Assembly (NCBI GenBank): GCA_903822545.1 | Contig: CAIJPN010000100.1 | Location: forward strand, 1 to 64,000 | Direction of reading: 5' to 3' | Origin: an uncultured Anaerolineae bacterium | Lineage (GTDB): Bacteria > Chloroflexota > Anaerolineae > Anaerolineales > Villigracilaceae | DNA: 64,000 nucleotides | Part shown: one piece after another, positions 16,520 through 25,016 of the stretch | Numbering within the stretch: position 1 is the stretch's first letter | Layout: every line of letters begins with the position of its first letter | Notes under the pieces: model-generated | What the model was told of the DNA's origin: nothing | Databases searched by the model: none | What the model saw: the letters and a program-made list of their open reading frames with translations, nothing else | Made by a program: the position numbers and the translations under genes

Positions 16520-18307
16520 TTAGAGATACATCGCTTCGGCAAATTTCCGCTGGAAGTTGGGAACCCTTGCCAGCTCGATGTAGCCATCGCGGGCAGCGAT
16601 TTCGGCGGCTTTGGCGCGTTGGCTCATGGAAATTAGCGCCAGGCGCGCGCCCGTCCCGGCGGCATTCCCAACTTGCGAGAAGCGCTCGAGCGGCAGATTG
16701 GGTAGCATGCCAATCATCACGGCACTGCCAACGTCGATGAACGTGCCAAACGCCCCAGCAATGATCACCTGTTCGATATCTTCCTCGCCCAGACCAACCG
16801 CTGCCACCAGCGCCTGGATGCCCGCGCGGATGGCGCCTTTGGCCAGCTGCAGCTCGCGCACATCCTTTTGTGAGATGGTGACCGGATCCTGTCCGGGCCG
16901 TTCGGCCAGGATAAACTCTGCCACCGTGCCTTTGTGGATGCGGGGATGTTCCATCATCCGCCCTGACCGATCCAACAAACCATTGAGCCGCAACTGGGCG
17001 ACAACATCCAACAGCCCGGAACCACACACCCCCACGGGCGCTTCTGCGCCGATAGTCTGGATCTCCAGCCGGTCATTTTCCAGCCGCATATGCTCAATCG
17101 CCCCGGGCGCGGCGCGCATCCCAAACTTGATGTGCGCGCCCTCAAAAGCCGGGCCAGATGCGCATGATGTACTGGTCATCTGGCCTTTGTGGTTCAGGCA
17201 AATCTCGGTGTTGGTGCCAATATCGATGGCCAGCGTGGTTTTATCGAAGTCCGCGGTGCGGGTGGCCAGCAGCATGGCAACATGATCCGCGCCGACGTAC
17301 CCGGCCACGTTGGGAAGCATGTAAAGGTATGCGCCGGGAGCCAGTTTTAAACCAATTTGATGGGCTTTGATCTCCACCGGGGCACAGGTGGCGGGCACAT
17401 ACGGGGCAAAGCCCAACTGCCGAACAGGCAAGCCCAGGAACAGGTGGTGAATGGCAGTATTCCCAACAACCACCGCTTCCACGATGGTTTCAACATCCAG
17501 GCCAGTTTCGGCACACAGGTCCGATGCAAGCTGGTTGAGGGCTTCCACCAAAAGCCCCTGCAATTTGGCTGAATCGGCCGGGGTTTTGGAAGCTGCCACG
17601 ATACGGGTGACCAGATCCTCGCCATAGGAAATCTGCGGGTTCATGAGTCCTTTAGCAGCCAGGGTTTTGCCGGTGAACATTTCCACCAGGTAGGCGGCGA
17701 TTTTGGTGGTGCCAATATCCACCGCCAGTCCAACCCATTTTGTACCAGGGGCCGCCACCGCGATGACTTCTTCCCCACGAATGGCGGCAGAAACGCTCCA
17801 GTTCAGTTCGCGCAGCCTGGGAGAGAGCGTTTGCTGAAGGTGGAAATCGGTGGCGGATGGATGCAGACTGGAAGCCTGCGCTACAGCTGACAGGAGGTTG
17901 GCATCATCGGGGGTAGCAGAATCAAGCGTAGGGGTGGTGAGAGTCACATCCACAGCGTGGACGGGAGGCTCGGGGGTGACATCCACTTCCAGGCCCTCAA
18001 CTTGTGTCCGCTGGGGGGCTGTCAGCGACTCGGGCGGGACGTGGACTTTGACATCGCTCAACGGGTAGACCTGGCAGGCAAGGCGGAAGCCCTGCTCCAG
18101 TTCGCGGGCCGAGAGTTCGCCTTCTTCTTCGAGCGTGCGTTTGGTGACTCTGCCAGCGATGATCTGCACTTTGCAATGACCACAGGTTCCGGTGCCGCCG
18201 CAAATGCTGACGAGATCCACGTTCAGTTCGCGGGCGCTTTCAAGCAGGGATTGGTCGGGTTTGCACGGCCCGCGCCTTCCAACAGGTTCAAAGTCGATAG
18301 TGAACAC
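16520..18307 (-). CDS. RACo-type reductive activator of corrinoid proteins (DUF4445/ASKHA)
   Basis: A 595-residue protein. The N-terminal domain is a plant-type 2Fe-2S ferredoxin (Cys36, Cys42, Cys45 in CGGTGTCGHC and Cys78 in RLACQV). A linker of about 80 residues follows, then the ASKHA ATPase part with VGLAVDIGTTKIAAYLV, AIDIGTNTEICL and VIIAGAFGTFIDVGSA. Such proteins use ATP to drive reduction of inactive Co(II) to Co(I) in corrinoid methyl-transfer proteins. It lies on the same strand as the methyltransferase and corrinoid protein genes at 19752-22625 and probably serves them. The linker contains a sequence that looks like a decayed palindromic repeat (17863-17886). Confidence 0.92.
   Translation of the reverse strand: MFTIDFEPVGRRGPCKPDQSLLESARELNVDLVSICGGTGTCGHCKVQIIAGRVTKRTLEEEGELSARELEQGFRLACQVYPLSDVKVHVPPESLTAPQRTQVEGLEVDVTPEPPVHAVDVTLTTPTLDSATPDDANLLSAVAQASSLHPSATDFHLQQTLSPRLRELNWSVSAAIRGEEVIAVAAPGTKWVGLAVDIGTTKIAAYLVEMFTGKTLAAKGLMNPQISYGEDLVTRIVAASKTPADSAKLQGLLVEALNQLASDLCAETGLDVETIVEAVVVGNTAIHHLFLGLPVRQLGFAPYVPATCAPVEIKAHQIGLKLAPGAYLYMLPNVAGYVGADHVAMLLATRTADFDKTTLAIDIGTNTEICLNHKGQMTSTSCASGPAFEGAHIKFGMRAAPGAIEHMRLENDRLEIQTIGAEAPVGVCGSGLLDVVAQLRLNGLLDRSGRMMEHPRIHKGTVAEFILAERPGQDPVTISQKDVRELQLAKGAIRAGIQALVAAVGLGEEDIEQVIIAGAFGTFIDVGSAVMIGMLPNLPLERFSQVGNAAGTGARLALISMSQRAKAAEIAARDGYIELARVPNFQRKFAEAMYL
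17863..17886. repeat. degenerate palindromic repeat inside the activator gene
   Basis: GCAGACTGGAAGCCTGC followed by GCTACAG matches the right half of the palindrome in the glycosyltransferase at 58672-58700 (which ends AAGCCTGCGCTACA). It is translated in frame on the minus strand as part of the linker AVAQASSLHPSA. The left outer arm is lost, so membership in the family is tentative. Confidence 0.5.
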
Positions 18308-18347
18308 GGATGCTCCTCTTTTTTTGGCGGATCTTGCGCGATGATAA

Positions 18348-19547
18348 CTAGCGGATTTTTACCATCCAACTGCTAAAAAAGCCAACCAGGCAGAACGGAA
18401 TCATCATGAGCCCGGCAGTTGTCCAGCTAAAGCTGCCCACCATCTGGCTAAAAAAGACTGGCCCGAACAGTTGGCCCAGGTTCTGTCCGAGCAACACCAC
18501 CGCCAGCCCCAGGCCGGCCCATTCGGGTTTGGGCATCACTTCGGAAGCGGCGGCAAAGGTGGCGGTGGGGATGGCACCCAAGACCAGCCCTTGTAAGATC
18601 ATCAGCGCGGAAATTTGCCAGCCGGTGGCGTAAAACGGCAGGGCGACCAGGGCAGCCACGGCCAGGAAGGGCAGTGAAAGCACCAGGCGGCGTGAACCAA
18701 TCCGATCGGAGAGCCATCCAGCGGCCGGGGCGGAGAACAAAACCGCCAGTGTACCCAGGCTGGAGAGAAACGCGGCTTCTCCCAGGGAATAGCCGCGCAC
18801 TTCGCTCAAAAAAGTGGGGTAATAGGTGCTCATGGCGACCATGGCAAAGTTCATGCAGGCGAAGCTCAGCGCCAGCAGCCAGATGTTGCGGTTGGCAAGC
18901 GCCTGCCTGAGATTTGGCAGGCCTGTGGCGTGAGTCGAATTAGCTGCTGGCGCAGCCGGACGCCGGATCAACCAGCCGGAAACAAACAGCATCAATACTG
19001 CAACGCTCGCCCCAAACCACCAGATGGATTGCCAGCCAAATGCGCCGGCCATTCCTGGCGCGAGGTTAAATATGACCACGGAACCGATGGGAACCCAGGT
19101 GGCCCAGATGCCCATCGGCACACCCTGGCGCTCAGGCGGAAACCACATCGCGATCGTGGCGGGGGCAGTGACGCCCATCAGGCCGATCCCCAGACCTTCC
19201 AACACCCGGCTGGTCATCAGCAGTCCAAGATTGGTGGAAAACGCTCCAAGCACTGCGCCGAGCGCCATGAGCGCCAGAGAGATGATCAGCGTGGTTTTCG
19301 GGCCGAGGCGTTCCACAATGATCCCGGCGGGCAACGCCAGCACCAGGCCAATCATGGCGATGATGGACATTAACAACCCGGCCTGTGTCAGATCAAGCTG
19401 GAAAAGCTGCATGAGCACTGGCATGATCGGTGGGATTTTAAACTGGTTAATCGGCGCAACCACGCTGGCAAAATAAACGACAGCAAGAATGACCCAGGCG
19501 TAGGAAGCAATAGGGGCTTTTTGGGAAGCAGGTTGGAGGGTAGACAT
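18348..19547 (-). CDS. major facilitator superfamily transporter
   Basis: A 399-residue transporter with twelve predicted helices. The start is IASYAWVILAVVYFASVVAP; the loop between helices 2 and 3 reads LPAGIIVERLGPKTT, and the matching loop in the second half is GWLSDRIGSRRLVL, both in the positions of the MFS motif A. It lies between the corrinoid activator and the UroD-type methyltransferase on the same strand. It may import a methylated substrate of that pathway; this is inferred from position only. The substrate is unknown. Confidence 0.88.
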   Translation of the reverse strand: MSTLQPASQKAPIASYAWVILAVVYFASVVAPINQFKIPPIMPVLMQLFQLDLTQAGLLMSIIAMIGLVLALPAGIIVERLGPKTTLIISLALMALGAVLGAFSTNLGLLMTSRVLEGLGIGLMGVTAPATIAMWFPPERQGVPMGIWATWVPIGSVVIFNLAPGMAGAFGWQSIWWFGASVAVLMLFVSGWLIRRPAAPAANSTHATGLPNLRQALANRNIWLLALSFACMNFAMVAMSTYYPTFLSEVRGYSLGEAAFLSSLGTLAVLFSAPAAGWLSDRIGSRRLVLSLPFLAVAALVALPFYATGWQISALMILQGLVLGAIPTATFAAASEVMPKPEWAGLGLAVVLLGQNLGQLFGPVFFSQMVGSFSWTTAGLMMIPFCLVGFFSSWMVKIR

Positions 19548-19590
19548 GCAATTTTTCCAGATTACGGCGGAGAAAGCCGGTATTTCTATA

Positions 19591-19627
19591 AGATGATGGG
19601 TTCAAGATAAACTTGAACCCATCATCT
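19591..19627. repeat. 16-bp inverted repeat between the methyltransferase operon and the MFS gene
   Basis: AGATGATGGGTTCAAG pairs with CTTGAACCCATCATCT around loop ATAAA. It lies in the 204-bp gap downstream of the UroD-type gene. It lacks a good T run, so it may be an RNA-stabilising or attenuating hairpin rather than a terminator. Confidence 0.6.
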
Positions 19628-19676
19628 GGCAATGGATTAGCGACGATATGATCCGTGGCCATCTGGCTTCCGCCAG

Positions 19677-19726
19677 GCCTGTCTCCCCCGACGCTTCCCG
19701 AGTTGGAAAGGGGCCGGGAGACAGGC
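19677..19726. repeat. inverted repeat downstream of the UroD-type methyltransferase
   Basis: GCCTGTCTCCC pairs with GGGAGACAGGC over 28 bases of loop; flanking GCTTCCGC and GAAGCGGA extend the pairing imperfectly. It lies 25 bases after the methyltransferase stop on the minus strand and could end or trim that transcript. Confidence 0.55.
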
Positions 19727-19751
19727 TGAAGCGGAGGTCGAGACCAGGGGG

Positions 19752-21080
19752 TTACTTCCGCACCGAGTCGATAAAGGCGCGGATTTTGTCGTCGGTGGTG
19801 TTTTCGAAGTAGCAGCCGTGGGTCATGATGTAGGATTTCCCATCGAAGAGTTCCACAAGCTCAGCACAGGCAGCGCGCACCTGGTCAGTGGTGCCTGTCG
19901 ACATCAAGGATGCGGCCACGTTCCCGGCGATGATGAACTTGTCGCTCAAAAGTTCCTTGACCCGTTTCATATCGCTCTTGTCAAAGTGGCAAACCAGCGA
20001 TTTTTCGGGCATTTCGGCCAGGTATTCGAGGCGGGTGTTGTAAGAGCCTTCGATGAACAGGTAGCAGGTGATGCCTTCTTCATAAAGCGCCAGCATGACC
20101 TGTTTCCAGGTAGGCCAGTAGAATTTCTCAAACTGGGCCTGCGACATGAACCCATCTGCACCTTTGTGGAGCACATACATCGCGCAGGGGGCGTTCGTGC
20201 GGTCGCTGGCGCCGACGATGGAGTTGACCAACACCGGAACATAAGCTTCAGTGGCGGCCAGCAAATCCTTCGGATGGCGGTACATATCCATCAGGATGCC
20301 CTTGGTGCCGCGCAGGGTGTCGCCCAGGTAGTCAAACGGCGTCTTGACGATGTTGAAGCCCATGCCCGGGAATCCTTCTGAAACGACCATTGCGCCGGTC
20401 TGGCCGACTTCACCGAGGATGCGCATCAGTTCATTGCCAGCTTCCATCATCTTTTTGAGCATTTCCTGGAAGGGCGGCAAGCCAAACGGAACCAGCAGGT
20501 CGATGGTATCGACGCTTTCAGAGATGCGTGGGAAGTCGGGCAGCATCGCCATCGGGCCGAGCGCGCCGTAAGCACGCGGCAGGTACTTTTTCATCCAGAA
20601 GGCGGTTGGGTCGGCAGCAAATTCTTTGTACTCGCTGGCGAGCATATATTCGCCTTCCACCGCCTGGATCGCCAGGTTGTCGGGCAGTTTTTGGCCGCCC
20701 CAGATATAGGTTTTGAAATCAAGCATATCCCAGGGCTTGCCGGGGTACGGCATCGCGCCGACGGAAACATCCGGCTGGAATTCGCGGTGGAATTCGAGGG
20801 TCGGTTCGCGCAGGGCGGCATGGTTGTAGATGACATCCTTGCCCACGAAACCTTTGCGGCGGACGATGTACTCATTCGCACCCATAAACAGGTCGGCCAC
20901 CGGGCGATCGTGCGGGGCCATATCGTAAATTTTGCGGACGCGAGAAATGCGTTCCCTGTAATTTTTCTCCGCTTCGGGGCTGACAAAGGGCGGGGTCGGG
21001 GCATTCTGCCACGAATCCAGGCGCGCCTGGCGACGTTCCAGCGGGGACATTTGATTCCAATTATCGGGTCTGATAAACAT
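19752..21080 (-). CDS. UroD-family corrinoid methyltransferase
   Basis: A 442-residue protein of the uroporphyrinogen decarboxylase/MtaA superfamily, too long and too different to be HemE. Relevant features are LVCHFDKSDMKRVKEL, FIIAGNVAASLMSTGT and YIMTHGCYFENTTDDKI, where a His-x-Cys and nearby residues can bind zinc as in methyltransferases of this fold. In O-demethylating acetogens, UroD-like proteins occur together with a corrinoid protein and a pterin-type methyltransferase, the set seen here. GGAG lies 7 bases before the start at 21080. The corrinoid protein gene ends 11 bases upstream. The methyl donor is unknown. Confidence 0.87.
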   Translation of the reverse strand: MFIRPDNWNQMSPLERRQARLDSWQNAPTPPFVSPEAEKNYRERISRVRKIYDMAPHDRPVADLFMGANEYIVRRKGFVGKDVIYNHAALREPTLEFHREFQPDVSVGAMPYPGKPWDMLDFKTYIWGGQKLPDNLAIQAVEGEYMLASEYKEFAADPTAFWMKKYLPRAYGALGPMAMLPDFPRISESVDTIDLLVPFGLPPFQEMLKKMMEAGNELMRILGEVGQTGAMVVSEGFPGMGFNIVKTPFDYLGDTLRGTKGILMDMYRHPKDLLAATEAYVPVLVNSIVGASDRTNAPCAMYVLHKGADGFMSQAQFEKFYWPTWKQVMLALYEEGITCYLFIEGSYNTRLEYLAEMPEKSLVCHFDKSDMKRVKELLSDKFIIAGNVAASLMSTGTTDQVRAACAELVELFDGKSYIMTHGCYFENTTDDKIRAFIDSVRK

Positions 21081-21091
21081 GGTGATATCTC

Positions 21092-21712
21092 CTATGCCCA
21101 ACTTTTGGCGATAGCGACGGCGGCCATGGCATCTTTGCCATAAGCATCTGCGCCGGTGTACTGGCGGATATTCTCGTCGATCTGTCCGCCACCGATCATA
21201 ACTTTCACATCAGTCAATCCGGCAGCCTTCAGCGCTTCGACAGTGTGTTTCATCGGGTCGAAAGCCAGGGTCAGGAACCCGCTCAGGCCAACAATCTTAG
21301 CCCCGGTGGATTTCACAGTTTCGACGAACTTTTCCGGCGCGACATCCACGCCCAGGTCGGTGACTTCAAAGCCATTAATATCGAGCATAAAGCCGACGAT
21401 ATCCTTGGCGATATCGTGAATGTCACCCTGCACGGTACCGAGCACGATTTTGCCGAGCTTCTTGTCTTCACCGCCCTGCTGCATGCGCGGCTTGACGACG
21501 GCTGAAATCTGCGCCAGGATTTCCCCGGCCAGGATCAGCTCCGGCATAAAACTTTCGCCGGTTTCAAAACGCATACCAATGATGCCCATGGCCTCGCGGC
21601 AGGCATCCAGCACCGCCACCGGGCTGGCGCCGCCATCCAACAACTTCTTGGTGATGGCAACCGCGTCTTCCTCGCGCATATCGGTGATTGCATCGATCAA
21701 TTCTTGCGACAT
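21092..21712 (-). CDS. corrinoid (B12-binding) methyl-carrier protein
   Basis: A 206-residue protein with a helical cap domain (about 1-88) and a B12-binding Rossmann domain. The cobalt-ligating His99 sits in GDIHDIAKD. The usual motif is DxHxxG; here the last position is alanine (A102). GLSGFLTLAF and MIGGGQIDE are the further B12-contacting loops. It carries a methyl group between the UroD-type enzyme and a second methyltransferase. The start at 21712 has AAGGAG upstream. It probably forms an operon with the gene at 19752. The paralog at 24345 has the standard DIHDIG. Confidence 0.93.
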   Translation of the reverse strand: MSQELIDAITDMREEDAVAITKKLLDGGASPVAVLDACREAMGIIGMRFETGESFMPELILAGEILAQISAVVKPRMQQGGEDKKLGKIVLGTVQGDIHDIAKDIVGFMLDINGFEVTDLGVDVAPEKFVETVKSTGAKIVGLSGFLTLAFDPMKHTVEALKAAGLTDVKVMIGGGQIDENIRQYTGADAYGKDAMAAVAIAKSWA

Positions 21713-21749
21713 ACTTGCTCCTTTGGAAATATGATTGTGAATATTATTA

Positions 21750-21815
21750 ACCACGGGGACACAGGGTTCACGGAGTTTTTAAAGATTTTCTCCGTGTTCT
21801 CTGTATCTCCGTGGT
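21750..21815. repeat. CTCCGTGG-type intergenic inverted repeat
   Basis: Arms starting ACCACGG and ending CCGTGGT fold imperfectly over about 66 bases (inner CACGGAG with CTCCGTG). It sits between the pterin-type methyltransferase and the corrinoid protein genes, so it interrupts the operon spacer. A related fragment, GTCTCCGTGACTCCGTGGTG, lies at 40149-40168. Confidence 0.65.
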
Positions 21816-21821
21816 GGATGT

Positions 21822-22625
21822 TCATTCCGGCTTGTCGAACAGCCCCTTGCGCGAGGCGCGGATATAGTTCAGGCAGTGCTTATCGCGCCCCAAAACCAGT
21901 TCCGTGGCCATAATCGCAGCCTGGATTTCGCGATCCAACGGATCAAGGATGGCTGAATCCAGCCCAGCCTGCATCGCCAGTGATAAGAAATAGCGGTTTA
22001 CGAACGAGCGTCCCGGCAGTCCGAACGAAATATTGCTCAGGCCAATGGTCAGATGTGCCTCGGGATATTCCTGCCGCACCCGGCGCATCGTCTCAAAAGC
22101 AATCATCGCGCTATTGGTGTTGGTCGAAAGCGTCATCGCCAGCGGGTCGAAATACAGGTTCGAATCCGGCACGCCGTGAACATGCGCTTCGGCCACAATT
22201 TTTTGAATCACTTCAAACCGTTTTTCCGCCGTTTCGGGGATTTTCTTGTCATCCATCGCCAGCGCAATCACCGGGCAGCCGTGCTCCGCCACAATCGGCA
22301 AGACATTGGTCAACCGTTCCGGTTCGCCGCTGATGGAATTGATCATCGGCGTCTGTTTGACCACCTTGATGGCGATTTGCAGCGCCTTTGGGTTGGCGCT
22401 GTCAATCGAAATCGGGGTTTCCACCACCGATTGGATATTCTCAATCAACCAGACCAGGTCATCCGGTTCCTTATCGGGGTGCGTACCGGCGTTCACATCC
22501 AGCCAGGTGGCCCCGGCGGCGGCCTGTTTCTGTGCCAGGTCCTTAATAAATTCCGCATCGCGCTCAGCAATCGCCTGCGCCACACGCTTGCGGGTTCCAT
22601 TAATCTTTTCACCGATGATTTTCAT
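21822..22625 (-). CDS. pterin-binding methyltransferase (AcsE/MtrH-like)
   Basis: A 267-residue TIM-barrel protein of the dihydropteroate-synthase/MeTr fold. Marks are IIGEKINGTRKRV at the start, GATWLDVNAGTHPDKEPDD, PISIDSANPKAL, MINSISGE and LTIGLSNISFGLPGR. Length is close to AcsE (about 262). In acetogens this enzyme moves the methyl group between a corrinoid protein and tetrahydrofolate. Here it is the likely second methyltransferase, passing the methyl from the corrinoid protein at 21092 to the folate pool. The start at 22625 fits the family N terminus. Confidence 0.9.
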   Translation of the reverse strand: MKIIGEKINGTRKRVAQAIAERDAEFIKDLAQKQAAAGATWLDVNAGTHPDKEPDDLVWLIENIQSVVETPISIDSANPKALQIAIKVVKQTPMINSISGEPERLTNVLPIVAEHGCPVIALAMDDKKIPETAEKRFEVIQKIVAEAHVHGVPDSNLYFDPLAMTLSTNTNSAMIAFETMRRVRQEYPEAHLTIGLSNISFGLPGRSFVNRYFLSLAMQAGLDSAILDPLDREIQAAIMATELVLGRDKHCLNYIRASRKGLFDKPE

Positions 22626-22736
22626 GTTTTCTCTCTCGTATGTGTTATAAGGGCGACCCTTCATGGCCAACCCGATCATTATTATGCCAAAAACCTTTGC
22701 CTGCCAACGAGTTTCTTCTGCCTGGGTGGGCCACCC

Positions 22737-23441
22737 CTACCGAGGGGTTATAAAATCCGTATACGTCACCATCTGGCCCGGCTCAACCACCAGAAACTCA
22801 TCATCCCAGGGGCCATTTACCATCTTTTGCACCAGCGCCGGCGACCCTTCAATCTCCTCAAAACGCAAATCAAACGACTCTGCCGTTTTCTGCGCATACT
22901 CGCGGAATCGTTCGATTTCATACTGCCCGGTATTGATAAACGCCAGCCGCCGGTAATTTTTCAACAAAATTTGCGTCAACCGCCTGGCCTTGGCCTCACC
23001 ATACTTTTCAACCATCTTCTTGTGTTCTTCAAAGGGCGTATCACCTACTTCGATCCAGCCTTTGGTCAGGTAATACGTGCCCGGCTCTTTTTTAGATTGT
23101 TCTTTATAAGCCGCGCACGACCCCAAAAAAATCGCAATACAATCATCGGTGCGAGGGATGACCAGGTGGGCTTTTCTCGCCTGCAAGCCGACTACCGCCA
23201 TCGAGCACAATCCGTACCCCAGCAGCAGCACATCCGCCCCGTCACTTTGATCATCGATCCGGGCCTGGAGCGCCTCCCGCAGTTTTTCCGGGCGCAGGTG
23301 CAGCCCAAAATCCAAAACTTCATGCTCCACATCGGCAGGAAGCCAGCCCAACATCTCCTCAATAACCGTGGCGCAGGCAACCACACGGCGTTTGGCCGTG
23401 TAAAGCAAAGTCCATCGATCAAACCCAGCTGGAGCAGTCAA
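22737..23441 (-). CDS. DUF1638-family protein
   Basis: A 234-residue protein with the pattern of DUF1638: RRVVACATVIEEML at the start, VLLLGYGLCSMAVVGLQA, PRTDDCIAIFLGS with a cysteine, and WYLTKGWIE-like text (YYLTKGWIEVGD). Conserved cysteines suggest metal or cofactor binding. Members often lie near corrinoid methyltransferases, as here, but the function is not established. It is the first gene of the minus-strand methyl-transfer cluster and diverges from the GntR regulator at 23557. Confidence 0.82.
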   Translation of the reverse strand: MTAPAGFDRWTLLYTAKRRVVACATVIEEMLGWLPADVEHEVLDFGLHLRPEKLREALQARIDDQSDGADVLLLGYGLCSMAVVGLQARKAHLVIPRTDDCIAIFLGSCAAYKEQSKKEPGTYYLTKGWIEVGDTPFEEHKKMVEKYGEAKARRLTQILLKNYRRLAFINTGQYEIERFREYAQKTAESFDLRFEEIEGSPALVQKMVNGPWDDEFLVVEPGQMVTYTDFITPR

Positions 23442-23474
23442 GGCAGCGCATCCATCTCAATGGTAGAATTGAAG

Positions 23475-23503
23475 TTGGTTAGGTGATACAATAAAGTTAT
23501 ACA
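23475..23503 (+). promoter_or_regulatory. possible promoter of the GntR regulator
   Basis: TTGGTT and TATACA are 17 bases apart in the AT-rich spacer between the divergent DUF1638 and GntR genes. The match is partial, so this is tentative. Confidence 0.4.
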
Positions 23504-23524
23504 CTTATATAGGGAAGTTTGAAA

Positions 23525-23538
23525 GTGACATTTGTCAC
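23525..23538. promoter_or_regulatory. palindromic operator candidate for the GntR regulator
   Basis: GTGACA-TT-TGTCAC is a perfect 6+6 palindrome lying 18 bases before the regulator start and just downstream of the candidate promoter. Size, symmetry and place fit an autoregulatory GntR/HutC site that could also control the divergent methyl-transfer operon. Confidence 0.55.
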
Positions 23539-23556
23539 GTTTTTATTGAGATTCCA

Positions 23557-24330
23557 ATGGCCCATCGACCCCAAAACAAAGTCCTGCAAGAAACTGCATC
23601 CATAGACCGGGATTCATTTGAACCGGCCTATGCCCAGTTAGCCGGAATCCTGCGCCAGAGTATGGCCGATGGGCTTTTGCGTCCCGGCGACCAGCTCCCA
23701 TCCGAGGCCCAACTGGTGGAGCGATACGGTGTCAGCCCCATGACCGTCCGCCGCGCCATCAACATCCTGGCCGACCAGGGCGTGGTAGTCGCCGAACAGG
23801 GCCGCGGGACTTTTGTCAAACCGGTGGCCATGAGCGCCGCCACCTTCCAACTAGGCCAGCTTGAAAACCTGTTCGGCAACCGTGAAGGCACCACCGTTCA
23901 GTTACTCGAAGCCCGCATCATCGCCGCCGACGAGCGCGTGGCGCGCAAACTCGCCATCCGCGAAGGCAAACGCACCATCTATATTCGCCGTCTCCTGTGG
24001 AATAGCGGCGAACCAGCTTTTTACCACCGCGAATACCTGGTTTACGACCCCACCCGGCCCATCGTCGAAGCCGAATTGGAAGTGACCGCCCTCCAGCAGC
24101 TCTTCAGCGGCAGCAGCGAATCCCTGCTCAAACATGGGGAAATCAGCATCGACGCCACCCTGCTCGATGAGGAAGAATCCCGCCTGCTCAAGGCCACCCA
24201 GCCGATGGCAGCATTCTGCTTCGAACACCTTTTTTACGACTTTGATGATCGCCCAGTCAGTTGGGGCTGGTTTATTGGCCGCGCAGACCGCCTGCGCTTC
24301 ACCACCCAGGTTGGGCTGCTACTAGGTTAA
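23557..24330 (+). CDS. GntR/HutC-family transcriptional regulator
   Basis: A 257-residue regulator. The winged helix-turn-helix spans about 22-92 (LPSEAQLVERYGVSPMTVRRAINIL with GRGTFV at the wing), followed by a UTRA ligand-binding domain (about 110-255: TIYIRRLLWNSGEPAFYHREYLVYD). UTRA domains bind small metabolites. Placed between two sets of corrinoid methyl-transfer genes, it probably senses the substrate or a product of that pathway. The ligand is unknown. Confidence 0.92.
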   Translation: MAHRPQNKVLQETASIDRDSFEPAYAQLAGILRQSMADGLLRPGDQLPSEAQLVERYGVSPMTVRRAINILADQGVVVAEQGRGTFVKPVAMSAATFQLGQLENLFGNREGTTVQLLEARIIAADERVARKLAIREGKRTIYIRRLLWNSGEPAFYHREYLVYDPTRPIVEAELEVTALQQLFSGSSESLLKHGEISIDATLLDEEESRLLKATQPMAAFCFEHLFYDFDDRPVSWGWFIGRADRLRFTTQVGLLLG

Positions 24331-24344
24331 AGATGGAGAACTCC

Positions 24345-25010
24345 ATGCAAACACCCGCTCCTAAAAATCACCTGGCAGCCCTGGTTGCCAATCTTGATGA
24401 AGATGCTGTCCTGGCGCAGGTGCAGGAGCGCATTACCGCCGGGGATGATCCGCTGCAAATCATCGAAGAATGCAATGCCGGGCTGCGTGAAGTCGGCCAA
24501 AAGTACGAAAGCGGCGAATACTTCGTCTCCGGGTTGATCATGTCGGGTGAAATCTTCCGTGAAGTGGTGGAACTGGTTCATCCGCTGCTGGAGAAACGCA
24601 CAGACAGCGATTCTTCCGGCCGGGTGCTGATCGGCACCGTTTCTGGCGACATCCACGACATCGGCAAGAACATGCTCGGGATGCTGCTCTCCTGCTACGG
24701 GTTCACCGTTATCGACCTGGGGGTGGATGTGCCACCCGAAATTTTTGCCGCTAAAGCGGTGGAAATCAAACCTGACATTGTCGGCCTTTCGGGGCTAATC
24801 ACAGCTTCGTTTGAAAAGATGAAAGAAACCGTCACCGCCCTGCGCGAAAAAGCCACCGCCAGCGGAGTTACCTTCCCCATCATCATCGGCGGCGGAATGA
24901 TTGACCAGCAAGTCTGCCACTACGTTGGCGCGGACTATTGGGAGCAAGATGCCATGGGCGGTGTGCGCCTGTGCCAGAAGCTGGTCAACAGGAACCAACC
25001 TGCCGAATAA
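24345..25010 (+). CDS. corrinoid (B12-binding) methyl-carrier protein, second copy
   Basis: A 221-residue paralog of the protein at 21092: helical cap (about 1-90), then the B12 domain with the standard DIHDIGKN (His104), DLGVDVPPE, GLSGLITASF and IIGGGMIDQ. The start at 24345 has GGAG 6 bases upstream; four codons upstream lies another ATG without a site. It starts 14 bases after the GntR stop and ends 6 bases before the SARP regulator, so all three are likely co-transcribed. No methyltransferase is next to it on this strand, so it may share the divergent enzymes. Confidence 0.93.
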   Translation: MQTPAPKNHLAALVANLDEDAVLAQVQERITAGDDPLQIIEECNAGLREVGQKYESGEYFVSGLIMSGEIFREVVELVHPLLEKRTDSDSSGRVLIGTVSGDIHDIGKNMLGMLLSCYGFTVIDLGVDVPPEIFAAKAVEIKPDIVGLSGLITASFEKMKETVTALREKATASGVTFPIIIGGGMIDQQVCHYVGADYWEQDAMGGVRLCQKLVNRNQPAE

Positions 25011-25016
25011 CATCCC

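Noticed and set aside
16520-18307. Benzoyl-CoA reductase-type activator
   Set aside because: The 2Fe-2S domain at the N terminus and the DUF4445-style ASKHA part belong to RACo proteins; BcrA/D-type activators lack this ferredoxin domain.
19752-21080. HemE (uroporphyrinogen decarboxylase) in haem synthesis
   Set aside because: The protein is about 90 residues longer than HemE, sits among corrinoid genes, and has a His-x-Cys segment typical of UroD-type methyltransferases.
22053-23486. 477-residue plus-strand frame opposite the methyltransferase and DUF1638 genes
   Set aside because: It spans two well-supported minus-strand genes and the gap between them, so it is an antisense shadow.
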